A stretch of DNA of 64,000 bases from Parabacteroides faecis. Lineage in GTDB: Bacteria; Bacteroidota; Bacteroidia; Bacteroidales; Tannerellaceae. The stretch lies in the NCBI RefSeq assembly GCF_014647375.1, contig NZ_BMPB01000009.1:124001-188000 (forward strand). Direction: 5' to 3'. Position numbers and translations under genes: made by a program. This document shows positions 33,893 to 43,187 of the stretch, one piece after another (the stretch's first letter is position 1; each line of letters begins with the position of its first letter). The notes under the pieces are model-generated. The model saw only the letters and a list, made by a program, of their open reading frames with translations, had not been told where the DNA came from and searched no databases.

Positions 33893-36046
33893 TTATTTAG
33901 TTAAATATCCCGGATTTTGATTGATACCAAAGTAGGTTTCTCTTTCCGGTATCGGGAATATCTTTTGATAGGTTTCAATATTCAGTTTACTTTCTGCCAG
34001 ATTGTTCCTTTTCAAATAAGCAAAGTAAGAGAAGAATCCTTTTAATTCTTCTTCCCAAGTAGTAGTCAGGGCTGTCTCTACATTATCTGTATTTATGCTT
34101 TCTTTGCCTCGTTTATTTCTGACAGTATTAATGAGGTCGGTTGCTTTACTTTTATTACCTGTATGAATTTCACATTCGGCAGCTGACAATACAATATCCG
34201 TGTAGGTGAAAACCGGAAGACGATCACTTTTGAGTATTAGATTGCAATAATCGCTATTGCCATCTTGAATCAATGAGAATATGAGTTCTTGGCTGTTGGA
34301 ACCACATGCTTTTTCTCTGGAAGGTTCAATATTGTAATCTCCATTATTAATGATATCGTTTAACAATCCGAGTGCCTTTGTATATTCTCCAGTTTGTATA
34401 TACATTTTTGCTAATACAGCTCTGGGGGTATCTTTAGATACGAATATTAGATTATTATTTTTCTTTGCAGGGAATAATTCAATACACCGTAATAACTGAT
34501 CTTCAAATAGAGCGAATAAATCTTTTTCTTTCATTTGATTTATGGGAGCATCTATTCCGTTGTCTTTTACATAGGGAACGTTACTCCATAGGATTGCTAA
34601 CTGGTAATAAACTATTGCTTCCAGATTTGTAAATGCGGCCAGACCTAATTCTACATTATTTTGTTCGGACAATTGTTTATATGTGCGCATGATAGGAAGT
34701 GCTTTGTATGCTAGTTCCCATGCTTGGGCAACTGTTGAATTGTATGAGTCCAGTTCATGGTTAAAGAACACTTCCCAGGCTTTATTTTCATAATTATTGA
34801 AACTTTGTGAATAGAACGCTTCCATCAAATAGTTTTGATAGAAGGAATTACGCATTCCCAATAGAATATTAGCATAAAGATTTTTTACATCATTGCTGGC
34901 AATTTCTTTATTAAAGTCACCTTCTTGTGCGATGCATAAAGTAGCACTGGTCTGTTCATCCAAGCTGGTGATAATGACATTATCAGTTGTCATTAAAATT
35001 GATTTGGCCGGTTCTATGGTTAACTCCAGGTAGTCATTATCGGAAATCGTACTCTTGAATTCCGGTTTCCGGAGTCCCCAATCATAAGTTCCTTCTGATA
35101 TATTATCCATTTTAAATACTTTGTATTTTATCTGGCTGTTAACCTTCACTTTGAATATACCACCCTCTTTTCCTACTTTAAGCGTATCCATTTCAAAGCT
35201 TAGATCTTTGTTTCCGACTCCAAATTCATTGCCGGCTATTCCATCTCTATCCCAATCAATAAAATAAGACAGATCGGGAACATTTACATCCTTATTTAAG
35301 GATTTATACCGTTCCACGATGTTGTTTGCAATAGAAGTAACATTCAATTGTGTACTTTTATCCCATATATCTTCCTTATGTTGGTCAGATAGTTTTCCAT
35401 CAACTTTAAGATCTTCGCTAATACTAGCCATATATTCTGTTAGTTTAGCCTCTGATTTGCCATTTAATAATGTTGCAGATACGACTATTAAAGCTCCTGA
35501 TTCATTTGTCCCGGCTGTGATAGAATATGTATTGAATTCTTTCTCTGCATATTTTTGAAGTCCAAAACTTGTTAATAATTCCTTTTGAACCTGTGTGTTA
35601 GCTTCTTTATAAGAAAGTTTATCTTGTTTAATCAGTTGTATCAGTCGGTCTTTTTTCAGATGGGTCAGGATATTGATGTTTATAGATGTACCATCGGAAA
35701 GGTCTGATAGAGCTTGAAGAGTGATTTGGCCGTTTGACAGGTCACCATTGACTTCATTAAAGAAATATCCTTCAGCTTTAAGCAAAACATACGGAGATTC
35801 CAAAGTAATATTGTTTAGGTTGAAATTCCCTTCGTCATCTATAATCGTTGTTGTGAAACTTCTTCCGGTTGGAGATAACGACTCGTTCAGTTCTTGTATG
35901 TCTACAGTAGAACCTTTTACGAATGGACCTTTCTCTACTTTACCTTGAATATTCCATTCACGGGGTTTGTTGTTTTTTTCATCATCAGAACAACTAAAGA
36001 AGAATGTCAGCACAATTAATAGGCTAAGAATGTTTGTTCTTGTCAT
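33893..36046 (-). CDS. Orphan SusD-like lipoprotein with a long N-terminal extension
   Basis: A 717-residue lipoprotein (lipobox FFFSCSDD). Residues about 30-240 form a module I do not recognise: IQGKVEKGPFVKGSTVDI, a beta-sandwich-like start, then a helical region. Residues about 280-370 look like a small beta domain (KVGKEGGIFKVKVNSQIKYK), BACON-like. From about 380 on it is RagB/SusD-like: TPR-type helices AYKALPIMRTYKQL, LAAFTNLEAIVYYQLAILW, PRAVLAKMYIQTGEYTKAL, and the typical tail FPIPERETYFGINQNPGY. SusD proteins cap SusC glycan importers at the surface. No SusC gene is adjacent. GC content is below its neighbours, suggesting acquisition. The fusion is unusual. Confidence 0.75.
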   Translation of the reverse strand: MTRTNILSLLIVLTFFFSCSDDEKNNKPREWNIQGKVEKGPFVKGSTVDIQELNESLSPTGRSFTTTIIDDEGNFNLNNITLESPYVLLKAEGYFFNEVNGDLSNGQITLQALSDLSDGTSININILTHLKKDRLIQLIKQDKLSYKEANTQVQKELLTSFGLQKYAEKEFNTYSITAGTNESGALIVVSATLLNGKSEAKLTEYMASISEDLKVDGKLSDQHKEDIWDKSTQLNVTSIANNIVERYKSLNKDVNVPDLSYFIDWDRDGIAGNEFGVGNKDLSFEMDTLKVGKEGGIFKVKVNSQIKYKVFKMDNISEGTYDWGLRKPEFKSTISDNDYLELTIEPAKSILMTTDNVIITSLDEQTSATLCIAQEGDFNKEIASNDVKNLYANILLGMRNSFYQNYLMEAFYSQSFNNYENKAWEVFFNHELDSYNSTVAQAWELAYKALPIMRTYKQLSEQNNVELGLAAFTNLEAIVYYQLAILWSNVPYVKDNGIDAPINQMKEKDLFALFEDQLLRCIELFPAKKNNNLIFVSKDTPRAVLAKMYIQTGEYTKALGLLNDIINNGDYNIEPSREKACGSNSQELIFSLIQDGNSDYCNLILKSDRLPVFTYTDIVLSAAECEIHTGNKSKATDLINTVRNKRGKESINTDNVETALTTTWEEELKGFFSYFAYLKRNNLAESKLNIETYQKIFPIPERETYFGINQNPGYLTK

Positions 36047-36155
36047 AATTTGTTTTTAATATAGGTAAACGTTTGTTTTTTAATACACTGGTAAAATAAA
36101 CGAAATAAAATCACATACATTATATAATATCTGATAATTAACACTTTGGAACTGA

Positions 36156-37169
36156 TTATTTGTTTACAGAGACAAGGTGTTTCCTGAAGCCTTCTGAGTA
36201 ATCTGTGCGGAAATCCCCATTCTCGTCGGCATAAATGAACAGATATTCCAGTTCCGGATGCTGTTGCAGGATTTTGTGGGCTTCTTCCCGGCCCATGGCC
36301 ATGAAAGCTGTTGCGTAGGCGTCGGCTGTCATGCAATCGGCAGCAACGATGGTGGCACTGAGGATCGGTTGACCTGCCGGATAACCGGTTCGGGGATCGA
36401 TGGTGTGGGCGTATTTCTTTCCGTCTTTGATATAGAAATTACGATAGTCACCGGAAGTGGCAAGGCCATGACGACCACATAACTGTACGATTTCCTGTAA
36501 CTCCTGGTTGACACCCATCGGATCGTCGGTAGGTTTGGTGATACCGATACGCCAACACTCTCCTTTAGGGTTGACTCCTTTGACTGTCGTTTCACCGCCT
36601 ATGTCGATCATGTAATTTTCAATACCTTTACTATCGAACAGCCGGGCAATGACCTCGCAACTGCAACCGTCTCCCAATGAAGAACAATTCAGCAGGATGC
36701 GTGGATCATCCTTGATTACTTTCTTTCCTTCCAAACGTATTTTCTGATATCCGACAAAAGCACGTATGCTATCTATCATCGCAGGTGTGACACTGTCATT
36801 TTTGCTGAACCCGAATCCCCAAAGATTGATGAAAGGGGCACAAGTAATATCATAAATGCCATTGGTTTGTTCGGATACTTCCTTTGCTTTGTTGAATACC
36901 TCCACAAAAAGATCGTCCACTTCTATGTCTTTATTCCTGTTGACCTGAGAAATGACTGAGGTAGAATCGAACGGGTTGAGGCAATGGTAATAACGTTGAA
37001 GTTCTGCATGGATCTCATCTTCCAGCGACTCGGTATAACAGAATTGAATCTGATAAGGAGTGTGAAGTATTCCTGCTACTTTAAAATACTGTTCAGGTTG
37101 TTTGCAACCGATTAATAAGGAGATGATGAAAAAAGACAGACCAGCTGGAAGTAAGTAGGAATGTTTCAT
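36156..37169 (-). CDS. apbE: FAD:protein FMN transferase (ApbE), lipoprotein
   Basis: A 337-residue protein with a lipobox LLIGCKQ (Cys 22). ApbE features include NPFDSTSVISQVNR, YDITCAPFINLWGFG, NCSSLGDGCSCEVIA, MIDIGGETTVKG and HTIDPRTGYPAGQPILSATIVAADCMTADAYAT (quoted in part as HTIDPRTGYP and DCMTADAYAT). It attaches FMN to Thr residues of exported redox proteins such as RnfG or NqrB/C, so it supports respiratory complexes. No nqr or rnf genes lie nearby. It is separated from argF' by 208 nt that hold array C. Confidence 0.93.
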   Translation of the reverse strand: MKHSYLLPAGLSFFIISLLIGCKQPEQYFKVAGILHTPYQIQFCYTESLEDEIHAELQRYYHCLNPFDSTSVISQVNRNKDIEVDDLFVEVFNKAKEVSEQTNGIYDITCAPFINLWGFGFSKNDSVTPAMIDSIRAFVGYQKIRLEGKKVIKDDPRILLNCSSLGDGCSCEVIARLFDSKGIENYMIDIGGETTVKGVNPKGECWRIGITKPTDDPMGVNQELQEIVQLCGRHGLATSGDYRNFYIKDGKKYAHTIDPRTGYPAGQPILSATIVAADCMTADAYATAFMAMGREEAHKILQQHPELEYLFIYADENGDFRTDYSEGFRKHLVSVNK

Positions 37170-37275
37170 GCTTTAGTTGAGATAAATTATGTTCCGGATA
37201 TAGCCAGCTACCTCGGTCTTTGTTCGCTTTATCCGGCAGGTTGTGTTTATTAGGTCCAATTATTTATTCATATCA

Positions 37276-37363
37276 CAGTTGTGAAACACAAGAAACTCAT
37301 CTGTGAAACAGACGGAATCCAACTGTGATATGAAAGAAATCCAGTTGTGAAACGAAATAGAGA
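37276..37363. repeat. 22-bp-period array C (core CAGTTGTGAAAC), 4 units
   Basis: Units start at 37276, 37298, 37320 and 37342, exactly 22 bp apart. Their cores read CAGTTGTGAAAC, CATCTGTGAAAC, CAACTGTGATAT and CAGTTGTGAAAC. Unit 1 with its left flank gives the palindrome TCACAGTTGTGA, and CATATCACAGTTG upstream pairs with CAACTGTGATATG in unit 3. The 10-bp remainder is A-rich (ACAAGAAACT, GAAAGAAATC). It sits downstream of argF' and upstream of apbE. Confidence 0.75.
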
Positions 37364-37377
37364 CTTCGTTTTTAGGG

Positions 37378-38331
37378 TTATAATCCCATCAATATCTTTT
37401 TCAGTACCGTCTGTGCCGAAATTTCGCGATTGGCGGCTTCCGGGATCACGATGCTTTGCGGGCTTTCGATCACGTCGTCGGTAACGATCATGTTACGGCG
37501 AACCGGCAGACAGTGCATGAAATAAGCATTGTTGGTCAGTGCCATCTTTTCCGTATCGACAGTCCAGGCACGATCTTTACTTAATACCTGACCGTAGTTA
37601 GGATCGGTATAAGCGGCCCAGTTTTTGGCATAGATAAAGTCTGCACCTTCGAAGGCTTTCTTCTGATCGTATTCCACACGGGCATTGCCTACGAACTTAG
37701 GATCCAGTTCGTAGCCCTCCGGATGGGTAATCACAAATTCATAATCCGTCGCATTCATCCATTCGGCAAAACTGTTGGGGACAGCCTGCGGAAGAGACTT
37801 GGGATGCGGAGCCCAAGTCATAACCACCTTCGGACGGGCTGTTTTCTTATATTCCTCGATTGTGATCAGGTCGGCAAAACTTTGTAGCGGATGGCGGGTA
37901 GCCGCTTCCATACTGAATACCGGACGACCGGAGTACTTGATAAATTCAGAGATGATCTTTTCGTTGTAATCGTCTTCCTTGTTTTCGAAGCGGGCGAAAG
38001 AACGCACACCGATGATGTCGCAGTAGCAACCCATGACCGGAATAGCTTCCAGCAGGTGTTCCGGTTTGTCTCCATCCATGATGACGCCGCGTTCGGTTTC
38101 CAGTTTCCACGCACCCTGGTTCACGTCGAGAACCATCGTGTTCATCCCCAGATTCATCGCAGCCTTCTGGGTAGAGAGGCGCGTACGCAGGCTGGAGTTG
38201 AAGAATATCATTAACAGCGTCTTGTTCTTGCCAAGTTCTGTGAACTGAAAGCGGTCTTTCTTGATCTCGAAAGCTTCGTTAAGCGCCTGCTTCAGGTCGC
38301 CTAAATCCTGTACACAAGTGAAATGTCTCAT
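37378..38331 (-). CDS. argF': N-succinylornithine carbamoyltransferase
   Basis: A 317-residue transcarbamylase with carbamoyl-phosphate site SSLRTRLS (47-54), HPLQSFAD and HCLPVRRN. Position 90 is Pro (DGDKPEHL). In the characterised Bacteroides fragilis enzyme this Pro gives preference for N-succinyl-L-ornithine over N-acetyl-ornithine, and a P90E change switches it. So this enzyme probably makes N-succinylcitrulline in the succinylated arginine route of Bacteroidetes. It is last in the run with proB and proA, 34 nt behind proA. Confidence 0.92.
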   Translation of the reverse strand: MRHFTCVQDLGDLKQALNEAFEIKKDRFQFTELGKNKTLLMIFFNSSLRTRLSTQKAAMNLGMNTMVLDVNQGAWKLETERGVIMDGDKPEHLLEAIPVMGCYCDIIGVRSFARFENKEDDYNEKIISEFIKYSGRPVFSMEAATRHPLQSFADLITIEEYKKTARPKVVMTWAPHPKSLPQAVPNSFAEWMNATDYEFVITHPEGYELDPKFVGNARVEYDQKKAFEGADFIYAKNWAAYTDPNYGQVLSKDRAWTVDTEKMALTNNAYFMHCLPVRRNMIVTDDVIESPQSIVIPEAANREISAQTVLKKILMGL

Positions 38332-38365
38332 ATTATTAATTTAATGATGGATACAAAAATAGGTA

Positions 38366-39619
38366 TTATTTTCGTATTTGCCCGTTTCCTTCGATAATGT
38401 ATTTATAAGTCGTCAGTTCCGGTAAAGCCATCGGTCCGCGGGCATGTAACTTCTGGGTGCTGATACCGATTTCTGCCCCGAAACCGAACTGTGCGCCGTC
38501 GGTGAAAGCGGTCGATACGTTGGCATAGACACAGGCGGCATCTACCTGTTGCTGGAACAGGCGGATAGCTTCGAATGATTCGCTGACGATGCTTTCGCTA
38601 TGTTTAGAACTGTAACAGGCAATATGTTCCAGTGCTTCTTCGAGCGATGCTACGGTACGGATACTCATCTTGTAGTCGAGGAACTCGGTACCGAAGCTGT
38701 CTTCGTTGGCAGGTTGCAGCAGTGCTGGCGGGTATTGTCCCGACAAAGCTGCGAAAGCCAGCTCGTCCGCATAGATCGTGACATCGCTCTCTTTCAGTTT
38801 ATCGCAGATAAAAGGAAGATCGTTGAGCCGTTCCTGATGGATGATCAGACAATCCAATGCATTGCAAACGCTTACCCGGCGGGTCTTGGCGTTGTTTACG
38901 ATGGCTTGTCCCTTTTCTTTATCTCCATCTTTGTCAAAATAAGTATGGCAGATACCGGCTCCTGTTTCGATAACCGGCACGCGGGCATTGTCGCGCACGA
39001 AATTGATCAGCGAACTGCTGCCACGGGGAATGATAAGGTCTACCAGGCCGACGGCATTCAACAGTTCCGTTGTCGCTTCTCGTTCGGGAGGTAATAAAGT
39101 ACAAACGGCCGGGTCGATGCCGTGGCGTTCCAACACGGTATGGATGATAGTAACCAATGCATGATTGGAGTCGTCTGCATCAGAACCACCTTTTAGTACA
39201 CAGGCGTTTGCACTTTTGAAGCATAGAGAGAAAACATCGAATGTGACATTCGGACGTGCTTCGTAGATAACGCCTATCACTCCGAATGGCACCGATACTT
39301 TACGGATTGCCATGCCGTTCGGGCGGATGGCTTCACTGATCACATTGCCGAGCGGCGAGGGGAGTGAGGCTACGTTCCGCATGTCTCCGGCAATACCGGC
39401 TAGGCGATCGGTGGTCAGTTTCAAACGGTCGTATTTGGGATTGGCCGGGTCCATACGGGCCAGGTCTTTCTCGTTGGCCGTAAGAACTTCCGCCTGTCTG
39501 TTTATCAGTTCGTCAGCTGTATCGGTCAGGATACGGTTTATAGCCTCGTCGCTTAACGTGATAAGTTGACGGGATGCGGTAACGCTTTGCTTTAATAACT
39601 CTGTTATATTTGTTGACAT
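38366..39619 (-). CDS. proA: Glutamate-5-semialdehyde dehydrogenase (gamma-glutamyl phosphate reductase)
   Basis: A 417-residue protein with ProA signatures: [19 protein letters not shown] (quoted as [12 protein letters not shown]), [26 protein letters not shown], and the catalytic Cys in [13 protein letters not shown]. It reduces gamma-glutamyl phosphate to the semialdehyde with NADPH in proline synthesis. Near the C-terminus are [19 protein letters not shown] and [15 protein letters not shown]. It follows proB after 47 nt, the usual order. Confidence 0.95.
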   Translation of the reverse strand: MSTNITELLKQSVTASRQLITLSDEAINRILTDTADELINRQAEVLTANEKDLARMDPANPKYDRLKLTTDRLAGIAGDMRNVASLPSPLGNVISEAIRPNGMAIRKVSVPFGVIGVIYEARPNVTFDVFSLCFKSANACVLKGGSDADDSNHALVTIIHTVLERHGIDPAVCTLLPPEREATTELLNAVGLVDLIIPRGSSSLINFVRDNARVPVIETGAGICHTYFDKDGDKEKGQAIVNNAKTRRVSVCNALDCLIIHQERLNDLPFICDKLKESDVTIYADELAFAALSGQYPPALLQPANEDSFGTEFLDYKMSIRTVASLEEALEHIACYSSKHSESIVSESFEAIRLFQQQVDAACVYANVSTAFTDGAQFGFGAEIGISTQKLHARGPMALPELTTYKYIIEGNGQIRK

Positions 39620-39666
39620 ATTATTTCCTGATATTATCTTTTCCCATGATTAAACATACCTATTAA

Positions 39667-40752
39667 TTAATCCAGATATAAGTAATCGTAGTGAACAAGC
39701 GGTTTCAAATCACGTTGACCGATCAGACCAGTAGCTTCCCGGCTGTCGTATCCGGCACAACCGACTCCGATCTGTTCACCTTCTTCATTAATGATCTTTA
39801 CGATATCATTCTTTTCGAAGTCCCCGATGATAGCGGTAACGCCCACCAACAACAGGCTGGTAGCCTTGTTTCCGGTTAAGGCCTCTTCCGTACCCTGATT
39901 GATGTGTATCTCTCCTTTGGCGAAACCTTCAGAGTGAGCGATCCATTTCTTTACGCTGCTGACTGGTTTGGATGCCGGTATGAAACGTGTACATACGGTC
40001 TGGCTGCTTTTTGCCAATAACGAAGGCAGGATATTTTCTTTTTTGCCATTAGCAATAATCACGGTGATTCCTTCGTCAGCTACTTTCTGCGCGATAGTAC
40101 ATTTCGTCAGCATTCCGCCACGTCCGAAAGATGATTTGCTGGTTTGTACATATTCTGAAAGATCCTGTTTACCACCGTCAATCTCCCGGATGACCGTTGC
40201 TGTCGGATCGGCAGGATTACCGTTATAGATACCGTCGATATTACTCAGGATAATAAGCGCATCCATCCCCATCATGGTAGCGATCAGGCCGGATAGTTCA
40301 TCATTATCGGTAAACATCAGTTCGGTAACGGATATTGTATCGTTCTCATTGACGATAGGAATCACTTTGTTGTCGAGCATCACCTCCATGCAATGTTTCT
40401 GGTTGAGGTAATGCGTGCGGCTACCGAAGTTCTCCTTTGTGGTGAGAACCTGGCCGCAAGCGATCTTATGTTCGCGGAATAACTCAAAGTAGCGGTTGAT
40501 CAGCTTGGCTTGACCTACTGCTGAATAGAGTTGGCGGGCAGAGACGGCATCGAGCTTCTTACCGGGTTTCACCTCGCTTCTTCCGGAGGCTACTGCTCCG
40601 GAAGATATTAATACCACTTCTACTCCGTTGCGGTGTAACTCCGCAACCTGATCAACCAATGCCGACATACGGGTGACGTCGAGTGAGCCATCCTTTCTTG
40701 TCAATACATTACTTCCTATCTTTACTGCTATCCGTGTAAACTGATATGTCAT
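39667..40752 (-). CDS. proB: Glutamate 5-kinase
   Basis: A 361-residue protein, with an amino-acid-kinase domain (VKIGSNVLTRKDGSLD, VLISSGAVASGR, VNENDTISVTELMFTDNDELSG) and a C-terminal PUA domain (FAKGEIHINQGTEEAL, GVTAIIGDFEKNDIV). It phosphorylates glutamate, the first committed step of proline synthesis, and is usually inhibited by proline. It starts 14 nt after the acyl-CoA synthetase gene, so it may share that transcript. Confidence 0.95.
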   Translation of the reverse strand: MTYQFTRIAVKIGSNVLTRKDGSLDVTRMSALVDQVAELHRNGVEVVLISSGAVASGRSEVKPGKKLDAVSARQLYSAVGQAKLINRYFELFREHKIACGQVLTTKENFGSRTHYLNQKHCMEVMLDNKVIPIVNENDTISVTELMFTDNDELSGLIATMMGMDALIILSNIDGIYNGNPADPTATVIREIDGGKQDLSEYVQTSKSSFGRGGMLTKCTIAQKVADEGITVIIANGKKENILPSLLAKSSQTVCTRFIPASKPVSSVKKWIAHSEGFAKGEIHINQGTEEALTGNKATSLLLVGVTAIIGDFEKNDIVKIINEEGEQIGVGCAGYDSREATGLIGQRDLKPLVHYDYLYLD

Positions 40753-40766
40753 TTTCGTGTAATCTT

Positions 40767-42422
40767 CTATTTTTTATCTTTATCCCTGATTTCCACACGG
40801 CGGATTTTACCGCTGATGGTTTTAGGTAATTCTTCGACAAATTCTACTACACGAGGGTACTTATATGGAGCGGTAACGCGCTTAACATGATCCTGTAATT
40901 CTTTGATCAATGCTTCGCCCGCTCTCTCCTTGTAATCCTTCGCCAGTACAATCGTAGCTTTTACCACCTGTCCGCGAATTTCATCAGGTACACCTGTGAT
41001 CGCACATTCGACAACAGCAGGGTGTGTCATCAGTGCACTTTCCACTTCGAACGGGCCGATGCGGTAACCGGAGCTTTTGATCACATCGTCGGCACGACCG
41101 ACAAACCACAGATAACCGTCTTCATCACGCCAGGCAACGTCGCCCGTATAATACATGCCGTCGTGCCAGGCTTCATGAGTAAGCTCGGCATCGCGATAAT
41201 ATTCTTTGAACAGACCGATCGGTTTGCCCTGAGTCGTATGAATAACGATTTGTCCCTGTTCTCCATCTTCTGCGCGGGTTCCGTCCGGACGGATCAGGTC
41301 TACATCGTATTGCGGGTTAGGTACCCCCATAGAACCTGGTTTCGGCTCCATCCATGGGAATGTAGCAACAGTCAGTGTTGTTTCCGTCTGACCGAATCCT
41401 TCCATTAATTTAATGTCGGTGAGTTTATAGAATGCTTCGAATACGGCAGGGTTCAGTGCTTCACCGGCAATCGTACAATATTGCAGGGAAGACAGATCGT
41501 ATTTCGTCATATCTTCACGGATCAGGAAACGGAAGATCGTAGGAGGTGCACACAAAGAGGTGATCTTGTAATCCTGGATCATTTGTAACATATCGGCAGG
41601 AGTGAACTTCTCGTGATCGTAAACGAATACGGTTGCTCCGGCAATCCATTGTCCGTATAGTTTTCCCCAAACGGCTTTCCCCCAGCCGGTGTCGGCGATG
41701 GTGAGGTGAAGGCTGTCACGGTGCAGGTTGTGCCAGAAACTACCGGTTACGATATGTCCCAGCGGATAAGTGAAATCGTGTGCCACCATTTTCGGATTAC
41801 CTGTCGTTCCGGAGGTAAAATACATCAATGAAATGTCATCATTGCTGTTCGGGTGAGACGGGCGTATGAATGGTGCGGCATTTTCGATCCCTTTATGGAA
41901 ATCTTCGAAACCTTCCGGTATTTCCGGACCTACGGAAACTAATTTCTCAATAGTCGGAGATTCCGGCAGTGCATCGATAATATGTTTGGTGATAATATCT
42001 TCGCCGGCACAAACGATCATTTTTATATCGGCAGCGTTATTACGATAGACAATATCCTTTTTTGTCAGCAGGTGAGTTGCCGGAATGACTACGGCTCCTA
42101 GCTTATGTAGTGCGATGATCGAAAACCAAAATTCGTAACGACGTTTCAGGATCAACATGACCATGTCGCCGTGCCCGATTCCTAAAGACTGGAAATAGGC
42201 AGCCGTCTGATCAGTATATTTCTTCAGTTCGGCAAAAGTGAAATCAATATGTTCACTCTGGTCGTTTGTCCAGCACAAGGCTTTTTTGTCGGGTTCTTCT
42301 GCAGCCCAAGCATCTACCACGTCATATCCGAAGTTGAAATTTTCGGGTACTTTTATTTTGAAGTTATTTATAAAATCTTCCTGCGACGTAAAGGTCGTCT
42401 GATCTAAGAATCTTTCTAACAT
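40767..42422 (-). CDS. AMP-dependent acyl-CoA synthetase (acetyl/medium-chain family)
   Basis: A 551-residue ANL enzyme: MYFTSGTTGNPKMVAHD (ATP loop), GFGQTETTLTVATFP, YYTGDVAWRDEDGYLWFVGRADDVIKSSGYRIGPFEVE (quoted as YYTGDVAWRDEDGY and SGYRIGPFEVE) and TISGKIRRVEIR with the catalytic Lys. The form is that of medium-chain or acetyl-type acyl-CoA synthetases. It lies directly behind a cupin-XRE regulator (11-nt gap) that may control it. The acid substrate is not readable. Confidence 0.88.
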   Translation of the reverse strand: MLERFLDQTTFTSQEDFINNFKIKVPENFNFGYDVVDAWAAEEPDKKALCWTNDQSEHIDFTFAELKKYTDQTAAYFQSLGIGHGDMVMLILKRRYEFWFSIIALHKLGAVVIPATHLLTKKDIVYRNNAADIKMIVCAGEDIITKHIIDALPESPTIEKLVSVGPEIPEGFEDFHKGIENAAPFIRPSHPNSNDDISLMYFTSGTTGNPKMVAHDFTYPLGHIVTGSFWHNLHRDSLHLTIADTGWGKAVWGKLYGQWIAGATVFVYDHEKFTPADMLQMIQDYKITSLCAPPTIFRFLIREDMTKYDLSSLQYCTIAGEALNPAVFEAFYKLTDIKLMEGFGQTETTLTVATFPWMEPKPGSMGVPNPQYDVDLIRPDGTRAEDGEQGQIVIHTTQGKPIGLFKEYYRDAELTHEAWHDGMYYTGDVAWRDEDGYLWFVGRADDVIKSSGYRIGPFEVESALMTHPAVVECAITGVPDEIRGQVVKATIVLAKDYKERAGEALIKELQDHVKRVTAPYKYPRVVEFVEELPKTISGKIRRVEIRDKDKK

Positions 42423-42433
42423 GACTTTTTAAT

Positions 42434-42988
42434 TTATAAAATGATAGCCAGAAAACTGACCTTCTCTCCATCCAACGCTTTCATACCATGAGGCAGTTCG
42501 GAATTAAAATATATACTGTCTCCTTCTTCCAGGATCAAATCTTTGTTATTGATCTGCAGGAGCATGCGGCCCTTTAATACCAGATTATATTCCTGTCCGG
42601 GATGCGAATTCAGATAAATAGGCTCATCTTCCGGTTTCGGATGAACAGTAACCATGAACGGATCGGCTTTACGTCCGACAAATCCGGCAGCCAGCGATTG
42701 GTATTTGTAGGCTTTGGTGCGTTCAACAGCGATACCTTTACCTTTACGAGTAATAAAATAAGAACTCATTTTAGGTTCGTCGCCAAACATCAAGGTAGTA
42801 AGTTCTACACCGTATGCCTGTGAAATCTGATGTAAAAGGCTGACTGAAATATCGACTGTGCCGCTTTCCAGTTCCAGGTATTGCTCTGTGGTCAGGTTAC
42901 AGACCTTGGCGATCTCTTCAGGAGTAATCTCCAGTGCGTCCCGCAATCCGGCCAGACGCTCAGCTATCTGTTTTATCTGTTCGTTCAT
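42434..42988 (-). CDS. XRE-type regulator with C-terminal cupin domain
   Basis: A 184-residue protein: an N-terminal helix-turn-helix (about 8-65, EEIAKVCNLTTEQYLELESG) and a C-terminal cupin (about 110-184, LNSHPGQEYNLVLKGRMLLQ and GDSIYFNSELPHGMKAL). This layout (PuuR/SutR-like) binds DNA and probably senses a small ligand in the cupin. It is first in a run with the acyl-CoA synthetase and the proline/arginine genes, so it may regulate the whole run or itself. The ligand is unknown. Confidence 0.9.
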   Translation of the reverse strand: MNEQIKQIAERLAGLRDALEITPEEIAKVCNLTTEQYLELESGTVDISVSLLHQISQAYGVELTTLMFGDEPKMSSYFITRKGKGIAVERTKAYKYQSLAAGFVGRKADPFMVTVHPKPEDEPIYLNSHPGQEYNLVLKGRMLLQINNKDLILEEGDSIYFNSELPHGMKALDGEKVSFLAIIL

Positions 42989-43086
42989 CTCCGTAGATTA
43001 TTAATATATTTATGTTGCCCCAAAGATATGAATAAAAAGCAAAATGACTAGAAAAATGGGGGATAGAATGTTATTTGGATATTTCC

Positions 43087-43118
43087 TTTGGAAAAGAGAT
43101 TGTTAAATCTTATATTTG
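43087..43118 (+). promoter_or_regulatory. Promoter upstream of the AraC-type gene
   Basis: TTTG at 43087-43090, a 20-nt gap, then TATATTTG at 43111-43118: a full Bacteroidota -33/-7 pair. It implies transcription from about 43125, 63 nt before the coding start. Confidence 0.7.
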
Positions 43119-43187
43119 CTTTGAAGTTCAAGCGGTAACGCTTTCTTTACGATAATATTACCTTGAATCAGACTAATAAAGAGTATA

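Noticed and set aside
30208-36046. A polysaccharide utilisation locus made of the barrel protein and the SusD-like protein
   Set aside because: The genes are on opposite strands with NDH-2 between them, and the barrel lacks the SusC N-terminal domain.
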